From positions 1 through 37,911 of the forward strand of contig BJGQ01000030.1 in NCBI GenBank assembly GCA_014190575.1: a stretch of DNA of 37,911 bases, read 5' to 3'. The notes under the pieces are model-generated. The model saw only the letters and a program-made list of their open reading frames with translations. It did not search any database and had not been told where the DNA came from. Shown here in pieces: positions 8,212 through 16,138 of the stretch; within the stretch, counting starts at the first letter, position 1; each line of letters starts with the position of its first letter. The position numbers and the translations under genes were made by a program. Origin of the DNA: Bacteroidota bacterium (GTDB lineage: Bacteria; Bacteroidota; Bacteroidia; Chitinophagales; UBA10324).

Positions 8212-8219
8212 CGAAGATA
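8212..8219 (-). promoter_or_regulatory. Putative -7 promoter element of serS
   Basis: The reverse strand reads TATCTTCG, 19 nt upstream of the serS ATG. The surrounding 12-mer GCGAAGATAATT (8211-8222) recurs exactly, in the same orientation and at a similar distance, upstream of gcvT (21809-21820). Confidence 0.45.
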
Positions 8220-8300
8220 ATTTTAAAATGAAGCGATGAAAGATGAAATGGAAACGATTGAAATTATTTTGAATGCAAGTGCCAGGGGCTTAAAAATTAT

Positions 8301-8330
8301 TTGCTCAATTAAACGCACTGATTACCTTTA
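8301..8330 (+). promoter_or_regulatory. Promoter of rho (TTG-N19-TACCTTTA)
   Basis: TTG at 8301-8303 is followed after exactly 19 nt by TACCTTTA at 8323-8330, one base off the Bacteroidota -7 consensus TAnnTTTG. If used, transcription would begin near 8337 and leave a leader of about 135 nt before the rho ATG. That is much longer than the 10-40 nt implied for most other promoters in the window. Confidence 0.55.
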
Positions 8331-8336
8331 CCCCAT

Positions 8337-8472
8337 CAACCGCTCTGTTCAGGTTGCTGAGTCGAAATTTTCCAAACCGTATTTACTGCTCTAAGTTTTC
8401 CTGTTCAGGCATCTTTCTAAATAATAATCACCAACTAAATTAACATAAACAACATTTTTTGCTGTTGACATT
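8337..8472 (+). promoter_or_regulatory. Long 5' leader of rho with a repeated CTGTTCAGG
   Basis: This stretch holds no ORF of note. The 9-mer CTGTTCAGG occurs twice, at 8345-8353 and 8401-8409, 56 bp apart, with C/T-rich sequence between and after. rho is autoregulated by termination in its leader in other bacteria, so a regulatory leader here is plausible, but no specific structure can be proven by eye. Confidence 0.3.
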
Positions 8473-10272
8473 ATGTACGACATTTTACAACTGAACGAAC
8501 TGCTCGTTCCCGAACTGCATGACATTGCAGAAAAATTACAACTTGCTGACCATAAGAAATTATCGAAACAGGATTTGATTTACAAAATCCTTGACAAGCA
8601 AGCCGTATCACCCGAACTCGTTGGCGGAAAACCTGCCGAAGCTTCAGATGAAAAAAAGAAACGCACCCGCACTAAAAAAGAGGATGCACCTGCCGCTGAA
8701 AAACCAGTGAAGGAAAAAGAAAAAAAACCGGCCCCTGCTGAAAAACCAGCGAAAGAAAAGAAGCACGAGAAAACTGCTGAAGAATCTGCTGCTGATCCTG
8801 CGCATTCACATGCACATAAAGAGAAAAAAGAAGCGCCACCCAAAATTGAATATCCATCAACACCATCGTACTCCGATGGAATAATTACTGTTGACCTTTC
8901 AGGTGGAACTTCATTTAATTACAATCCTGATTCGCGCAGAGAAGAGCCTGTGCGTTCGTATGAAAAACCTGCAGCTCCTGTTGCAGCAACTCCTCCTCCG
9001 GTTCAACAACCTCTGGTTGCACCACCCGTTCAGCAAGCAGTACCAATTGTTCAAGCACCAAGTCAGTCAATACAATCTGCACCTCAATCAGCGCCACCTT
9101 CACCACAACATCAGCATAAAACATTTCAGAAAAAAGAACCTGCTTTTAATGTTGACTTAGATGGAGTAGTGAGTTCAGAAGGAGTTTTAGAAATACTGAT
9201 TGATGGATATGGTTTCCTTAGATCATCTGATTACAACTATTTATCGTCGCCCGATGATGTGTATGTTTCTCCGGCGCAAATAAAATTATTCGGAATAAGA
9301 ACCGGTGATACTGTGGTTGGAACAATTGCTCCGCCGAAAGAAGGAGAAAAATATTTCAAACTCATTCGTGTGGATTGGGTGAATGGAAAAACTCCCGCCG
9401 ATATCCGCGATCGTGTTCCGTTTGATTATTTGAAACCATTATTCCCCGATGAAAAATTAGACCTGTGCAACGAGCCGAATAATTATTCATCGCGCATCAT
9501 GGATTTGTTTACTCCAATAGGAAAAGGTCAGCGTGGATTGATAGTGGCGCAACCGAAAACAGGTAAAACCATGTTGCTTAAGGAAGTGGCAAATGCCATT
9601 GCCAAAAATCATCCGGAAGTTTATCTCATCATTTTATTGGTGGACGAAAGACCGGAAGAAGTAACCGACATGGAGCGCAGTGTTCGTGCTGAAGTTATTG
9701 CTTCCACTTTTGATGAACCTGCTGATAAGCATGTGAAAGTTGCTGCCATCGCATTGGAAAAAGCAAAGCGAATGGTGGAGTGCGGTCACGATGTGGTTAT
9801 ACTTTTAGATTCCATTACCCGGTTAGCGCGTGCGCACAATACCACTGCTCCTTCTTCCGGAAAAGTTTTATCCGGTGGTGTGGAAGCAAATGCACTTCAT
9901 AAACCAAAACAATTTTTTGGAGCTGCCCGCAATATTGAAGGGGGAGGTTCACTTACCATTCTCGCCACGGCATTGACTGACACAGGCTCTAAAATGGATG
10001 AAGTGATTTTTGAAGAGTTCAAGGGAACCGGCAATATGGAACTGCAACTCGAGCGCAAATTGTCGAACAAACGAATTTTCCCTGCCATTGATGTAATTGC
10101 TTCCAGCACGCGCCGCGAAGATTTGCTATTGGATAAAGAAGCATTGCAGCGTATGTGGATTCTCCGCAATCACCTGGCTGACATGAATCCTGAGGAGGCA
10201 ATGAAATTTCTTTTAGACCAGATGAAGGGGACAAAAAGCAACGAAGAATTCTTAATTACCATGAATAGATAA
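8473..10272 (+). CDS. rho: Transcription termination factor Rho
   Basis: A hexameric RNA-dependent ATPase that ends transcription. At 599 residues it is far longer than E. coli Rho (about 419). The extra length is an insert between the N-terminal Rho_N helical domain (about 1-45) and the RNA-binding cold-shock-like domain (about 225-305). The insert's first half (50-125) is Lys/Glu/Ala/Pro-rich and basic; the second half (165-215) is Pro/Gln/Ala-rich. The ATPase core is complete: Walker A '[11 protein letters not shown]' (360-370), Walker B '[13 protein letters not shown]' (441-453), and the Q/R-loop region '[19 protein letters not shown]' and '[11 protein letters not shown]'. Such inserts are common in Bacteroidota and Actinobacteria and can affect RNA affinity or phase behaviour. 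rpmH follows after about 70 bp. Confidence 0.98.
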   Translation: MYDILQLNELLVPELHDIAEKLQLADHKKLSKQDLIYKILDKQAVSPELVGGKPAEASDEKKKRTRTKKEDAPAAEKPVKEKEKKPAPAEKPAKEKKHEKTAEESAADPAHSHAHKEKKEAPPKIEYPSTPSYSDGIITVDLSGGTSFNYNPDSRREEPVRSYEKPAAPVAATPPPVQQPLVAPPVQQAVPIVQAPSQSIQSAPQSAPPSPQHQHKTFQKKEPAFNVDLDGVVSSEGVLEILIDGYGFLRSSDYNYLSSPDDVYVSPAQIKLFGIRTGDTVVGTIAPPKEGEKYFKLIRVDWVNGKTPADIRDRVPFDYLKPLFPDEKLDLCNEPNNYSSRIMDLFTPIGKGQRGLIVAQPKTGKTMLLKEVANAIAKNHPEVYLIILLVDERPEEVTDMERSVRAEVIASTFDEPADKHVKVAAIALEKAKRMVECGHDVVILLDSITRLARAHNTTAPSSGKVLSGGVEANALHKPKQFFGAARNIEGGGSLTILATALTDTGSKMDEVIFEEFKGTGNMELQLERKLSNKRIFPAIDVIASSTRREDLLLDKEALQRMWILRNHLADMNPEEAMKFLLDQMKGTKSNEEFLITMNR

Positions 10273-10302
10273 ATTGGATGTGGAAATGTGGGAAACTTCG
10301 CA

Positions 10303-10310
10303 CATATTTG
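10303..10310 (+). promoter_or_regulatory. Weak -7-like element upstream of rpmH
   Basis: CATATTTG, one base off TAnnTTTG and followed by CGC as at several other sites here, lies 35 nt before the rpmH start. No TTG is correctly spaced. It could let rpmH be transcribed independently of rho. Confidence 0.25.
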
Positions 10311-10344
10311 CGCTCCATTTTTTTGAAGGCTTAAATAAAAAGAC

Positions 10345-10503
10345 ATGAAAAGGACATATCAACCATCGAATCGCAAACGCAAAAACAAGCACGGCTTCCG
10401 CAAGCGCATGAAAAGCAATGAAGGCCAGTCAGTAATAAAAGCCCGCCGTCGTCGTGGTCGTAAAAAACTAACTGTTTCGAGCGAAAAGAAACTGAAAGGA
10501 TAA
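10345..10503 (+). CDS. rpmH: 50S ribosomal protein L34
   Basis: A 52-residue, very basic protein that is a clear L34: it starts '[19 protein letters not shown]' and has the conserved '[19 protein letters not shown]' block; only the short tail varies. It is a structural component of the large ribosomal subunit. The gene is easily missed because of its size. It stands just before rnpA, the arrangement conserved across bacteria, and here lies downstream of rho instead of next to dnaA. The stop and the rnpA ATG are 10 bp apart. Confidence 0.97.
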   Translation: MKRTYQPSNRKRKNKHGFRKRMKSNEGQSVIKARRRRGRKKLTVSSEKKLKG

Positions 10504-10513
10504 AATTATTCCG

Positions 10514-11008
10514 ATGGCAGGCCACCGTAACATCGGCTCTGCACAATCGCAATCGTTCAGCAAAGCAGAGCGACTAAATTCTAAAAAATTAATGGACGAA
10601 CTCTTCAACAAGGGTTCGTCCTTTGTTTTGTATCCATTCAGAGTGTATTGGATGAAGCATGAGCAACCCGTTCCATCAAAGGTGCAGGTGCTCATTTCTG
10701 TTCCAAAGAAAAATTTTCCATTGGCTGTTGACCGAAACAGAATCAAGCGGCTGATGCGCGAAGCATACCGGAAAAATAAATTTCTGATTATTGATTCAAT
10801 GAATGGTAATGAAAAAAATTTAGCTGTTGCATTTTTATTTACGGGTAAAAATTTATCACCACAAAACCTCACCCCTAACCCCTCTCTCAAGCAGAGGGGA
10901 ATGGCCACGCAGAAAAAATCTTCCGTGAAAAATCTTCCTCAATATAAATTAGTGGAAGAAAAAATGATTGAAGCATTGAACCAACTTTCAAAAAACAGTT
11001 TGAAATGA
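10514..11008 (+). CDS. rnpA: Ribonuclease P protein component, with an in-frame insert
   Basis: The protein subunit of RNase P, which matures tRNA 5' ends. The family's '[13 protein letters not shown]' motif (residues 74-86) and the preceding '[17 protein letters not shown]' are intact. At 164 residues it is longer than the usual 110-130. The excess lies between strand '[10 protein letters not shown]' and the C-terminal helix '[18 protein letters not shown]', about residues 113-140, and contains '[12 protein letters not shown]', encoded by a palindromic repeat (see the repeat entry). The insert falls at a surface junction and probably leaves the fold intact. The last bases overlap yidD as ATGA, indicating translational coupling. 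Confidence 0.95.
   Translation: MAGHRNIGSAQSQSFSKAERLNSKKLMDELFNKGSSFVLYPFRVYWMKHEQPVPSKVQVLISVPKKNFPLAVDRNRIKRLMREAYRKNKFLIIDSMNGNEKNLAVAFLFTGKNLSPQNLTPNPSLKQRGMATQKKSSVKNLPQYKLVEEKMIEALNQLSKNSLK
10867..10903 (+). repeat. Palindromic repeat element inside rnpA ([10 protein letters not shown] type)
   Basis: The core is CCCCTCT (10879-10885), a 7-nt loop and AGAGGGG (10893-10899), preceded by a C/A-rich arm. Read in the rnpA frame it gives [11 protein letters not shown] recall closely similar 'LTPNPSPKERG' peptides from short intergenic repeats of Bacteroidota that sometimes fall inside genes. It is much richer in C/G than the flanking sequence, and the RnpA family normally has no residues here. 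Only one copy is seen in this window. Confidence 0.6.
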
Positions 11009-11229
11009 TTTCAAAAATTTTCAGTTGGTTTTTTATTCTGCTCATCCGGTTTTATAAACAGGTAATTTCTCCTTGGCTCATGCCTGCCTGCCGTTACACT
11101 CCTACCTGCAGCGAATACGGAATGGAAGCCATAAAAAAATACGGACCATTCAAGGGCGGATGGATGGCGCTGAAAAGAATTGCAAGTTGTAATCCTTGGG
11201 GAGGACATGGGCATGACCCTGTTCCATAA
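11005..11229 (+). CDS. yidD: Membrane protein insertion efficiency factor YidD
   Basis: A 74-residue protein of the YidD (haemolytic DUF37) family, thought to assist YidC-dependent insertion at the inner membrane. It has the full conserved core: an amphipathic N-terminal helix ('[17 protein letters not shown]'), '[17 protein letters not shown]' with the invariant Cys pair, and '[23 protein letters not shown]'. The start overlaps the rnpA stop by 4 bp. In many phyla yidC comes next, but here an S41 protease follows after 175 bp. Confidence 0.96.
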   Translation: MISKIFSWFFILLIRFYKQVISPWLMPACRYTPTCSEYGMEAIKKYGPFKGGWMALKRIASCNPWGGHGHDPVP

Positions 11230-11345
11230 TTTGAAAATTATTTGTTGATTGGATATTAGTTATAAGTATTACAAATGATTTTTAAAAAATTAAGATTTTT
11301 TTAAAATCAATTCAAAAATTTCAAATCTCCTTTTATCTTTTATTA

Positions 11346-11375
11346 TTGTGCAGAATAAATCATAGCATAATTTCG
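11346..11375 (+). promoter_or_regulatory. Promoter of the S41 protease gene (TTG-N19-TAATTTCG)
   Basis: TTG at 11346-11348 is followed by exactly 19 nt and TAATTTCG at 11368-11375. This fits the Bacteroidota promoter form with the C variant in the -7 element. The predicted start near 11382 gives a leader of roughly 20 nt, so the protease gene probably has its own promoter in addition to any read-through from rnpA-yidD. Confidence 0.6.
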
Positions 11376-11404
11376 TTACTCATAAAAACAAAATCCAACT
11401 ACAC

Positions 11405-13057
11405 ATGCGCAAACTAAAAAGATGGTCACTCATTCTTGCGCTCTCCCTCTCTGTTTTAATTCCGCTTGCTTTTGTAACCGACAATCTGTTCGAGGTTTCG
11501 AAGAACCTCGACATTTTCGCCACGCTTTACAAAGAGGTGAATACTTATTATGTTGATGATATTGACCCATCGAAGTTTATGCGCACGGGCATTGATGCGA
11601 TGCTCAATTCGCTCGACCCGTACACCAATTATATTTCGGAAGCGGAGATTGAGGGTTTCCGTTTTCAGACCACCGGAAAGTACGGAGGCATTGGCGCCAC
11701 CATTCGAAAGTCGGGAGATTATTTAGCAGTGGCAGAACCATACGAAGGATTCCCTGCAAATAAGGCCGGATTAATGGCAGGTGATATTATTTTAGAAATA
11801 GATGGAAAGAGTACTAAGGGGAAAACAACCGATGAAGCAAGCAAAGTGTTAAAAGGTTCGCCCGGTACAACCATTAAATTATTGATTCAACGCCCCGGTG
11901 ATAAAAACACAATGCTGAAAGAATTTCCGAGAGAAGAAATAAAGATTAATTCAGTGCCTTATCACGGAATGCTGAATAAAGAAATCGGATACATAAGATT
12001 ATCTCAGTTTACCGAGCAGTGCGGCAAAGATGTGGCAGATGCAGTGAGAGATTTAAAAAGTAAAAATGATTTGAAAGGAATTGTTTTCGATTTGCGTGGC
12101 AACCCTGGGGGTTTATTAAACGAAGCGGTGAATATCGTAAATGTGTTTATCGACAAAGGTCAAATGGTGGTGAGCACAAAAGGAAAAGTTGCCGAGTGGG
12201 ATAAAGAATACAAAGCACTGAATGAAGCAGTTGATACAAAAATTCCGGTTGTGGTTTTAGTGAACAGCGGTTCAGCATCTGCATCTGAAATAGTAAGCGG
12301 CGCGTTTCAGGATTTAGATCGTGGTCTAATAGTTGGACAAAAAACTTATGGCAAAGGATTGGTACAATCAACCCGACAATTAAGTTACGGCACGCAATTG
12401 AAAGTAACCACTGCACATTATTACACTCCATCGGGCCGTTGCATTCAGGCACTGGATTACGCTCATCGAAATGAAGATGGCAGTGTTGGAAAAATTGCCG
12501 ACTCATTAAAAACTCCATTCAAAACAAAAGTTGGAAGAACAGTTTATGATGGCGGCGGAGTTGACCCCGATATTTTATTGGATGCGCCAAAGTACAGCCC
12601 TATTTCAAAAAGTCTGATTGAGAAAAATCTGATTTTTGATTTCGCTACTCAGTATCGTCAGCAGCATGATTCAATTGTGAATGCAAAGGATTACAAACTG
12701 AGTGATGCCGACTGGAATGCTTTTCAGAATTTTATTAAGGACAAAGAATATGATTACACTACTAAAACTGAAGATGCATTAAAGGCATTACAAAAAAACG
12801 CAGAGACAGAAAAATATTTTGACGCCATACAAGCCGATTATGATTTGATAAAAAATAAAATCAGTCACGATAAAGAACATGATTTGCAAAAGAACAAAGA
12901 GGAACTGGTGAAATTACTGGAGCAGGAAATTGTAAGCCGCTACTATTATCAGAACGGCAGAATCATGAATGCATTGAACAACGACTCTGAAATATTAAAA
13001 GCCATAGATATTTTAAAAGATGTTTCGCTTTACAATTCAACATTGATGGTGAAATAA
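11405..13057 (+). CDS. S41 family C-terminal processing peptidase (CtpA/Prc type)
   Basis: A 550-residue serine protease that trims periplasmic or exported proteins at their C-termini. An N-terminal signal/anchor (basic 'MRKLKRW', then a hydrophobic run to about residue 23) places it in the periplasm. A PDZ domain (about 90-165, with 'GGIGATI' and 'PANKAGLMAGDIILEIDG') precedes the catalytic domain. The catalytic pair is visible: Ser292 in 'NSGSASASEIVSGAFQD' and Lys317 in 'KTYGKGLVQ'. The C-terminal about 150 residues form a helical extension. Bacteroidota often carry this protease after rnpA. A strong terminator follows. Its substrates are unknown; cell-wall hydrolases and lipoproteins are known substrates of the family. 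Confidence 0.93.
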   Translation: MRKLKRWSLILALSLSVLIPLAFVTDNLFEVSKNLDIFATLYKEVNTYYVDDIDPSKFMRTGIDAMLNSLDPYTNYISEAEIEGFRFQTTGKYGGIGATIRKSGDYLAVAEPYEGFPANKAGLMAGDIILEIDGKSTKGKTTDEASKVLKGSPGTTIKLLIQRPGDKNTMLKEFPREEIKINSVPYHGMLNKEIGYIRLSQFTEQCGKDVADAVRDLKSKNDLKGIVFDLRGNPGGLLNEAVNIVNVFIDKGQMVVSTKGKVAEWDKEYKALNEAVDTKIPVVVLVNSGSASASEIVSGAFQDLDRGLIVGQKTYGKGLVQSTRQLSYGTQLKVTTAHYYTPSGRCIQALDYAHRNEDGSVGKIADSLKTPFKTKVGRTVYDGGGVDPDILLDAPKYSPISKSLIEKNLIFDFATQYRQQHDSIVNAKDYKLSDADWNAFQNFIKDKEYDYTTKTEDALKALQKNAETEKYFDAIQADYDLIKNKISHDKEHDLQKNKEELVKLLEQEIVSRYYYQNGRIMNALNNDSEILKAIDILKDVSLYNSTLMVK

Positions 13058-13075
13058 TTTATAAATAATTTATTT

Positions 13076-13112
13076 AAAAGGCAGTCAATCATTTTTTTTG
13101 ACTGCCTTTTTT
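13076..13112. terminator. Strong terminator after the S41 protease gene
   Basis: Arms GGCAGTCAA (13080-13088) and TTGACTGCC (13098-13106) form a perfect 9-bp stem with a T-rich loop. TTTTTT follows and AAAA precedes, so it could work in both directions. It lies about 20 bp past the stop codon and ends the rho-rpmH-rnpA-yidD-protease stretch. Confidence 0.9.
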
Positions 13113-13141
13113 ATTCAACTAAAATTTCCTCGATACAAAAT

Positions 13142-13149
13142 TACATTTG
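13142..13149 (+). promoter_or_regulatory. -7 promoter element of the methyltransferase gene
   Basis: TACATTTG, an exact TAnnTTTG match followed by C, lies 25 nt before the ATG and just after the preceding terminator. No TTG at 19-nt spacing is seen. Confidence 0.5.
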
Positions 13150-13174
13150 CTGCGATCAGAAAACAGAATAGGAA

Positions 13175-13897
13175 ATGAACCGCCTCGAAGTCATTCAATT
13201 GTTAATCAATCACACAAAAGCAAAAAATTATCTGGAGATTGGTGTGTTTGATGGCAGAACATTTTTAGAGGTAAAGGCAAAAAGAAAACATGCGGTTGAT
13301 CCTTCCATGAAAATTTCTAACCGCTATAAATTTCATTCCATTCGTTATGATTTTAAAAATCTGATGAATAAATATTTTCACCAGACAAGCGATGCCTATT
13401 TTGAATCGCAGCAAAAAAAACTGGAACAAAATAAAATTGATGTTGCGTTCATTGATGGTTTGCACACTTATACTCAAACGCTAATGGATGTTAAAAATGT
13501 TTTAATCCACTTAAATACAAAGGGAATTATTGTAATGCACGATTGCTCTCCACCAACAAAAGCATCGGGCTGGCCGGCAAATTCACTGGAGAATGCAATC
13601 ACATTAAACATTCCTGATTTTAAAAATGAGTGGTGTGGCGATTCATGGAAAGCCATTCATCATTTAATTGAATGGAATAAAAAATTTAATGCACTCGATA
13701 TTTTTGTTTTGAATTGCGATTACGGATTAGGTATAGTAAAACCAAAAAATAATTTTTCAGTTTCAATGCTTGATAGTCTGAAACCCGATTCTATCTATGA
13801 AACATTGAGTTATGAATTTTTAAATTCCAATCGCTCGGGTGTAATTAACCTAAAAGAAGAAAACTATATAAGGGAGTACCTGAATAAAAATCCCTGA
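13175..13897 (+). CDS. Class I SAM-dependent methyltransferase (Methyltransf_24-like)
   Basis: A 240-residue protein. Motif I is 'NYLEIGVFDGRTF' (SAM-binding E/DxGxxxG), followed by 'HAVDPSM' as the acidic strand-2 end. 'IDVAFIDGLHTYTQTLMDVKNVLIHL' and 'GIIVMHDCSPP' are typical of Methyltransf_24 enzymes, which methylate small molecules or sugar moieties. 'EWCGDSWKAIHHL' is also characteristic of this subgroup, which is often found in glycan or natural-product clusters. Here it stands alone between a terminator and a convergent gene, so the substrate cannot be inferred. No signal peptide is seen, so it should be cytoplasmic. Its stop lies 6 bp from the end of the gene on the opposite strand. 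Confidence 0.8.
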   Translation: MNRLEVIQLLINHTKAKNYLEIGVFDGRTFLEVKAKRKHAVDPSMKISNRYKFHSIRYDFKNLMNKYFHQTSDAYFESQQKKLEQNKIDVAFIDGLHTYTQTLMDVKNVLIHLNTKGIIVMHDCSPPTKASGWPANSLENAITLNIPDFKNEWCGDSWKAIHHLIEWNKKFNALDIFVLNCDYGLGIVKPKNNFSVSMLDSLKPDSIYETLSYEFLNSNRSGVINLKEENYIREYLNKNP

Positions 13898-13903
13898 TTG
13901 ATT

Positions 13904-14233
13904 TTATTCTGCCTTTGGAATTTCATCTATCGAGTAAAATATTTTTCCGGCATTCGATAACACCAAATCCCGCTCCTTCATCACACCCGGACTTTCAGCC
14001 AGGATTAAAATTGCCTCGCATTGATTAATAACTGCCAGAGAGATTTCCATTATGGCTTTGTAACGACCAGGCACATTTGCCAAATCAACAATTCGTAATG
14101 CTGCATTCATTCCGATAATAGGTATGTGACCTTTCTCTAAAACTTTTGCTGCTGCTTCATTCATTGCATTGAGGTTATTCTTTCTCTGTTCTTCTGTTGC
14201 TGTTGAATAAGTGCCTACGACTCCGATTATCAT
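13904..14233 (-). CDS. Small DUF4406 / nucleoside 2-deoxyribosyltransferase-like protein
   Basis: A 109-residue single-domain protein. It starts with a Rossmann-like strand 'MIIGVVGTYSTATEEQRKNNLNAMNEAAAKVLEKGHIPIIGMN', has a middle 'LAVINQCEAILILAESPGVMKERDLVLSNAGKIFYSIDEIP', and ends shortly after. This layout (strand-helix, 'G..P.....', then 'CD..........G...E') is that of the nucleoside 2-deoxyribosyltransferase superfamily and the DUF4406 subgroup. The usual 'S.G...E' nucleophile region reads 'SPGVMKERDLV', so a Glu is available, but catalysis is uncertain. No operon partner is present. Known family roles are nucleotide salvage or nucleotide-derived signal handling, and neither is proven here. 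Confidence 0.55.
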   Translation of the reverse strand: MIIGVVGTYSTATEEQRKNNLNAMNEAAAKVLEKGHIPIIGMNAALRIVDLANVPGRYKAIMEISLAVINQCEAILILAESPGVMKERDLVLSNAGKIFYSIDEIPKAE

Positions 14234-14423
14234 TAGTTAAAAAAAGTTATTCGTGTATTAATATTGAATAATTCCAATCTGCTTCTTCATTTTTAAAAAA
14301 TCAAGTCCTTCATTTCCATAAATTTTCTATTCCGAAAAATACGATTGCTATTTTTTCTATTCCTAATATCTTCAAGAATAAACTCCTTTAGTATAGTTTA
14401 AGATATACTTCATCGTGTTCCAT
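14234..14423. other. Intergenic region between the DUF4406-like and M28 peptidase genes
   Basis: AT-rich with no gene seen. A small inverted repeat AGTATA (14390-14395) / TATACT (14404-14409) lies 15-35 nt upstream of the M28 promoter element and could be an operator. No terminator is recognised. Confidence 0.3.
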
Positions 14424-14431
14424 TAAATTCG
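14424..14431 (+). promoter_or_regulatory. Putative -7 promoter element of the M28 peptidase gene
   Basis: TAAATTCG followed by C lies 18 nt before the ATG, in the local TAnnTTYG form. No -33 TTG is visible at the expected spacing. Confidence 0.4.
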
Positions 14432-14449
14432 CACACTCAATTTCGTTTC

Positions 14450-16138
14450 ATGAAAAACAACACCAATTTATTTCGTTTGCTAATCAGACTTCTAGTTGTA
14501 ATTATAATTTCAACCAAAATAGTTTCAGCACAAATTATTTCTGCAGATGCCTTGAAAAAAGATGTGTACTTCCTCGCATCCGATAGTTTGAACGGACGGC
14601 AAACTGGAAGTAAGGGCGAACAAATTGCGTCTGATTATATCATTAAACAATACAAATTACTCGGCTTAAAACCGATGGGCGATAACGGAACTTTCCTTCA
14701 GGCATTTGAAGCCAATGTCGGTATAAAATATTCGGGAGAAAATTATTTGAGTGTGAACCGCGCCATGCTGCAGGCTGATTCAGATTACTATGCACTGAAT
14801 TTTTCGGCAAGTGGAAAAGCAATAGGATCATTGAAAAATGCGGGATACGGAATGAATGCTCCACAGATTGAAGTCAACGATTTTGAAAAAGCAAGTTCAG
14901 ATTCAGGAAAAATTTATTTAATAGAAACATCGTCACCTGATGGTGAAAGTCCGCATTCTAAATATTATCCGTACCTGGATTTGCAATCAAAAATTCAGAA
15001 TGCAATTAAGAGCGGAGCCACTGCAGTGTTACTTATTAATACACATGCTGATGCAGAAGACCCGTCAAAAAATTTTACAAAATATTTAACTCCGGTTTCC
15101 ATTCCGGTTGTGTTTGTGAAAAAAACTGCTTACGAAAAATATTTTACCGGAAAGAAAATTTTAATTCAGTTAAGTGTTGGGTTAGAAAAAATTTCGATAA
15201 CCGGTCATAATGTAATTGCATACAAAGACAACGGTGCAAAGACAATTGTTGCGATTGGTGCACATTACGATCACCTCGGGCACAATGAATTTGGAGGTTC
15301 TTTGCATAAAGGTGAAGGAAACGGAATACATAACGGTGCCGATGACAATGCAAGCGGAACTGCGGGAGTAATGGCTTTAGCCACAGCACTTTCAAATCAA
15401 AAAAATGCAAACAACAATTACCTCTTTATTAATTTTTCAGGGGAAGAATTAGGATTGATTGGCTCAAAATATTTTGCTGAACATTCAACTGTTGACACAA
15501 ATACTTTGAATTACATGATCAACATGGATATGATTGGCAGATACAATCCGGAGAAAGGAATGGAGATTGGTGGCCTGGGAACATCGCCTCAATATGATTT
15601 CATTCGCTCAATGAAAGACGATAGCTTAAAATGGAAATTGGGTGAGAGCGGAACCGGGCCAACCGACTTTACTTCTTTCTATCACATCAATGTTCCTGTA
15701 CTGAATTTTTTTACAGGAGTGCACGAAGATTATCACAAGCCAACTGATGATGCTGATAAACTGAATTATAAAAAGGAAGCAGAAATTCTTCAACTCGAAT
15801 TACGAATAATTGATTCGCTCAATAGTAAAGGCACACTAACTTTTGCAAGAACCAAGGAATCAGAAAGTACAGGCGCACCAACCTATAAAGTGAAACTCGG
15901 AATTATTCCTGATTACATGTATGAAGGTGTTGGGTTGCGGGTTGATGGAGTAGACGATGGATTGGTTGCCTCAAAAGCAGGAATACAAAAAGGAGATATC
16001 ATTATTAAAGTAGGTGACTTTACAATTTCTGATATTCATATATACATGAAGGCACTTGGTTCTATTACAAAGGGCGACACGGTAATTATTATTGTGAAGA
16101 GGGGCGATGAGGAAAAAAAATTATCCGCAAATTTCTGA
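14450..16138 (+). CDS. Secreted M28 family zinc aminopeptidase with PA and PDZ domains
   Basis: A 562-residue exported protease. A signal peptide (basic start, hydrophobic core, cut near 'VSAQ' at about residue 28) is followed by a PA-like lid domain inserted ahead of the catalytic core (about 90-250). Zinc ligands appear in order: 'AHYDHLG' (His272), 'GADDNASG' (Asp298/299), 'FSGEELGL' (Glu332 general base, Glu333), 'NMDMIGR' (Asp360) and 'GVHEDYHKPTDD' (His429). A C-terminal PDZ-like segment (about 475-560, 'GVGLRVDGVDDGLVASKAGIQKGDIIIKVG') may recruit substrates. It probably digests peptides in the periplasm or outside the cell. Its stop overlaps the tsaB start by one base (TGATG), so the two are very likely cotranscribed despite unrelated roles. 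Confidence 0.92.
   Translation: MKNNTNLFRLLIRLLVVIIISTKIVSAQIISADALKKDVYFLASDSLNGRQTGSKGEQIASDYIIKQYKLLGLKPMGDNGTFLQAFEANVGIKYSGENYLSVNRAMLQADSDYYALNFSASGKAIGSLKNAGYGMNAPQIEVNDFEKASSDSGKIYLIETSSPDGESPHSKYYPYLDLQSKIQNAIKSGATAVLLINTHADAEDPSKNFTKYLTPVSIPVVFVKKTAYEKYFTGKKILIQLSVGLEKISITGHNVIAYKDNGAKTIVAIGAHYDHLGHNEFGGSLHKGEGNGIHNGADDNASGTAGVMALATALSNQKNANNNYLFINFSGEELGLIGSKYFAEHSTVDTNTLNYMINMDMIGRYNPEKGMEIGGLGTSPQYDFIRSMKDDSLKWKLGESGTGPTDFTSFYHINVPVLNFFTGVHEDYHKPTDDADKLNYKKEAEILQLELRIIDSLNSKGTLTFARTKESESTGAPTYKVKLGIIPDYMYEGVGLRVDGVDDGLVASKAGIQKGDIIIKVGDFTISDIHIYMKALGSITKGDTVIIIVKRGDEEKKLSANF

Noticed and set aside
10468-10908. 146-codon open frame on the reverse strand over rnpA
   Set aside because: It lies opposite the well-conserved rpmH and rnpA and shows no domain features; it is a shadow of the coding strand.
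11282-11303. TAAAAAAT/ATTTTTTTA hairpin after yidD considered as a terminator
   Set aside because: The stem is made only of A-T pairs and would be too weak; it is probably chance in AT-rich DNA.
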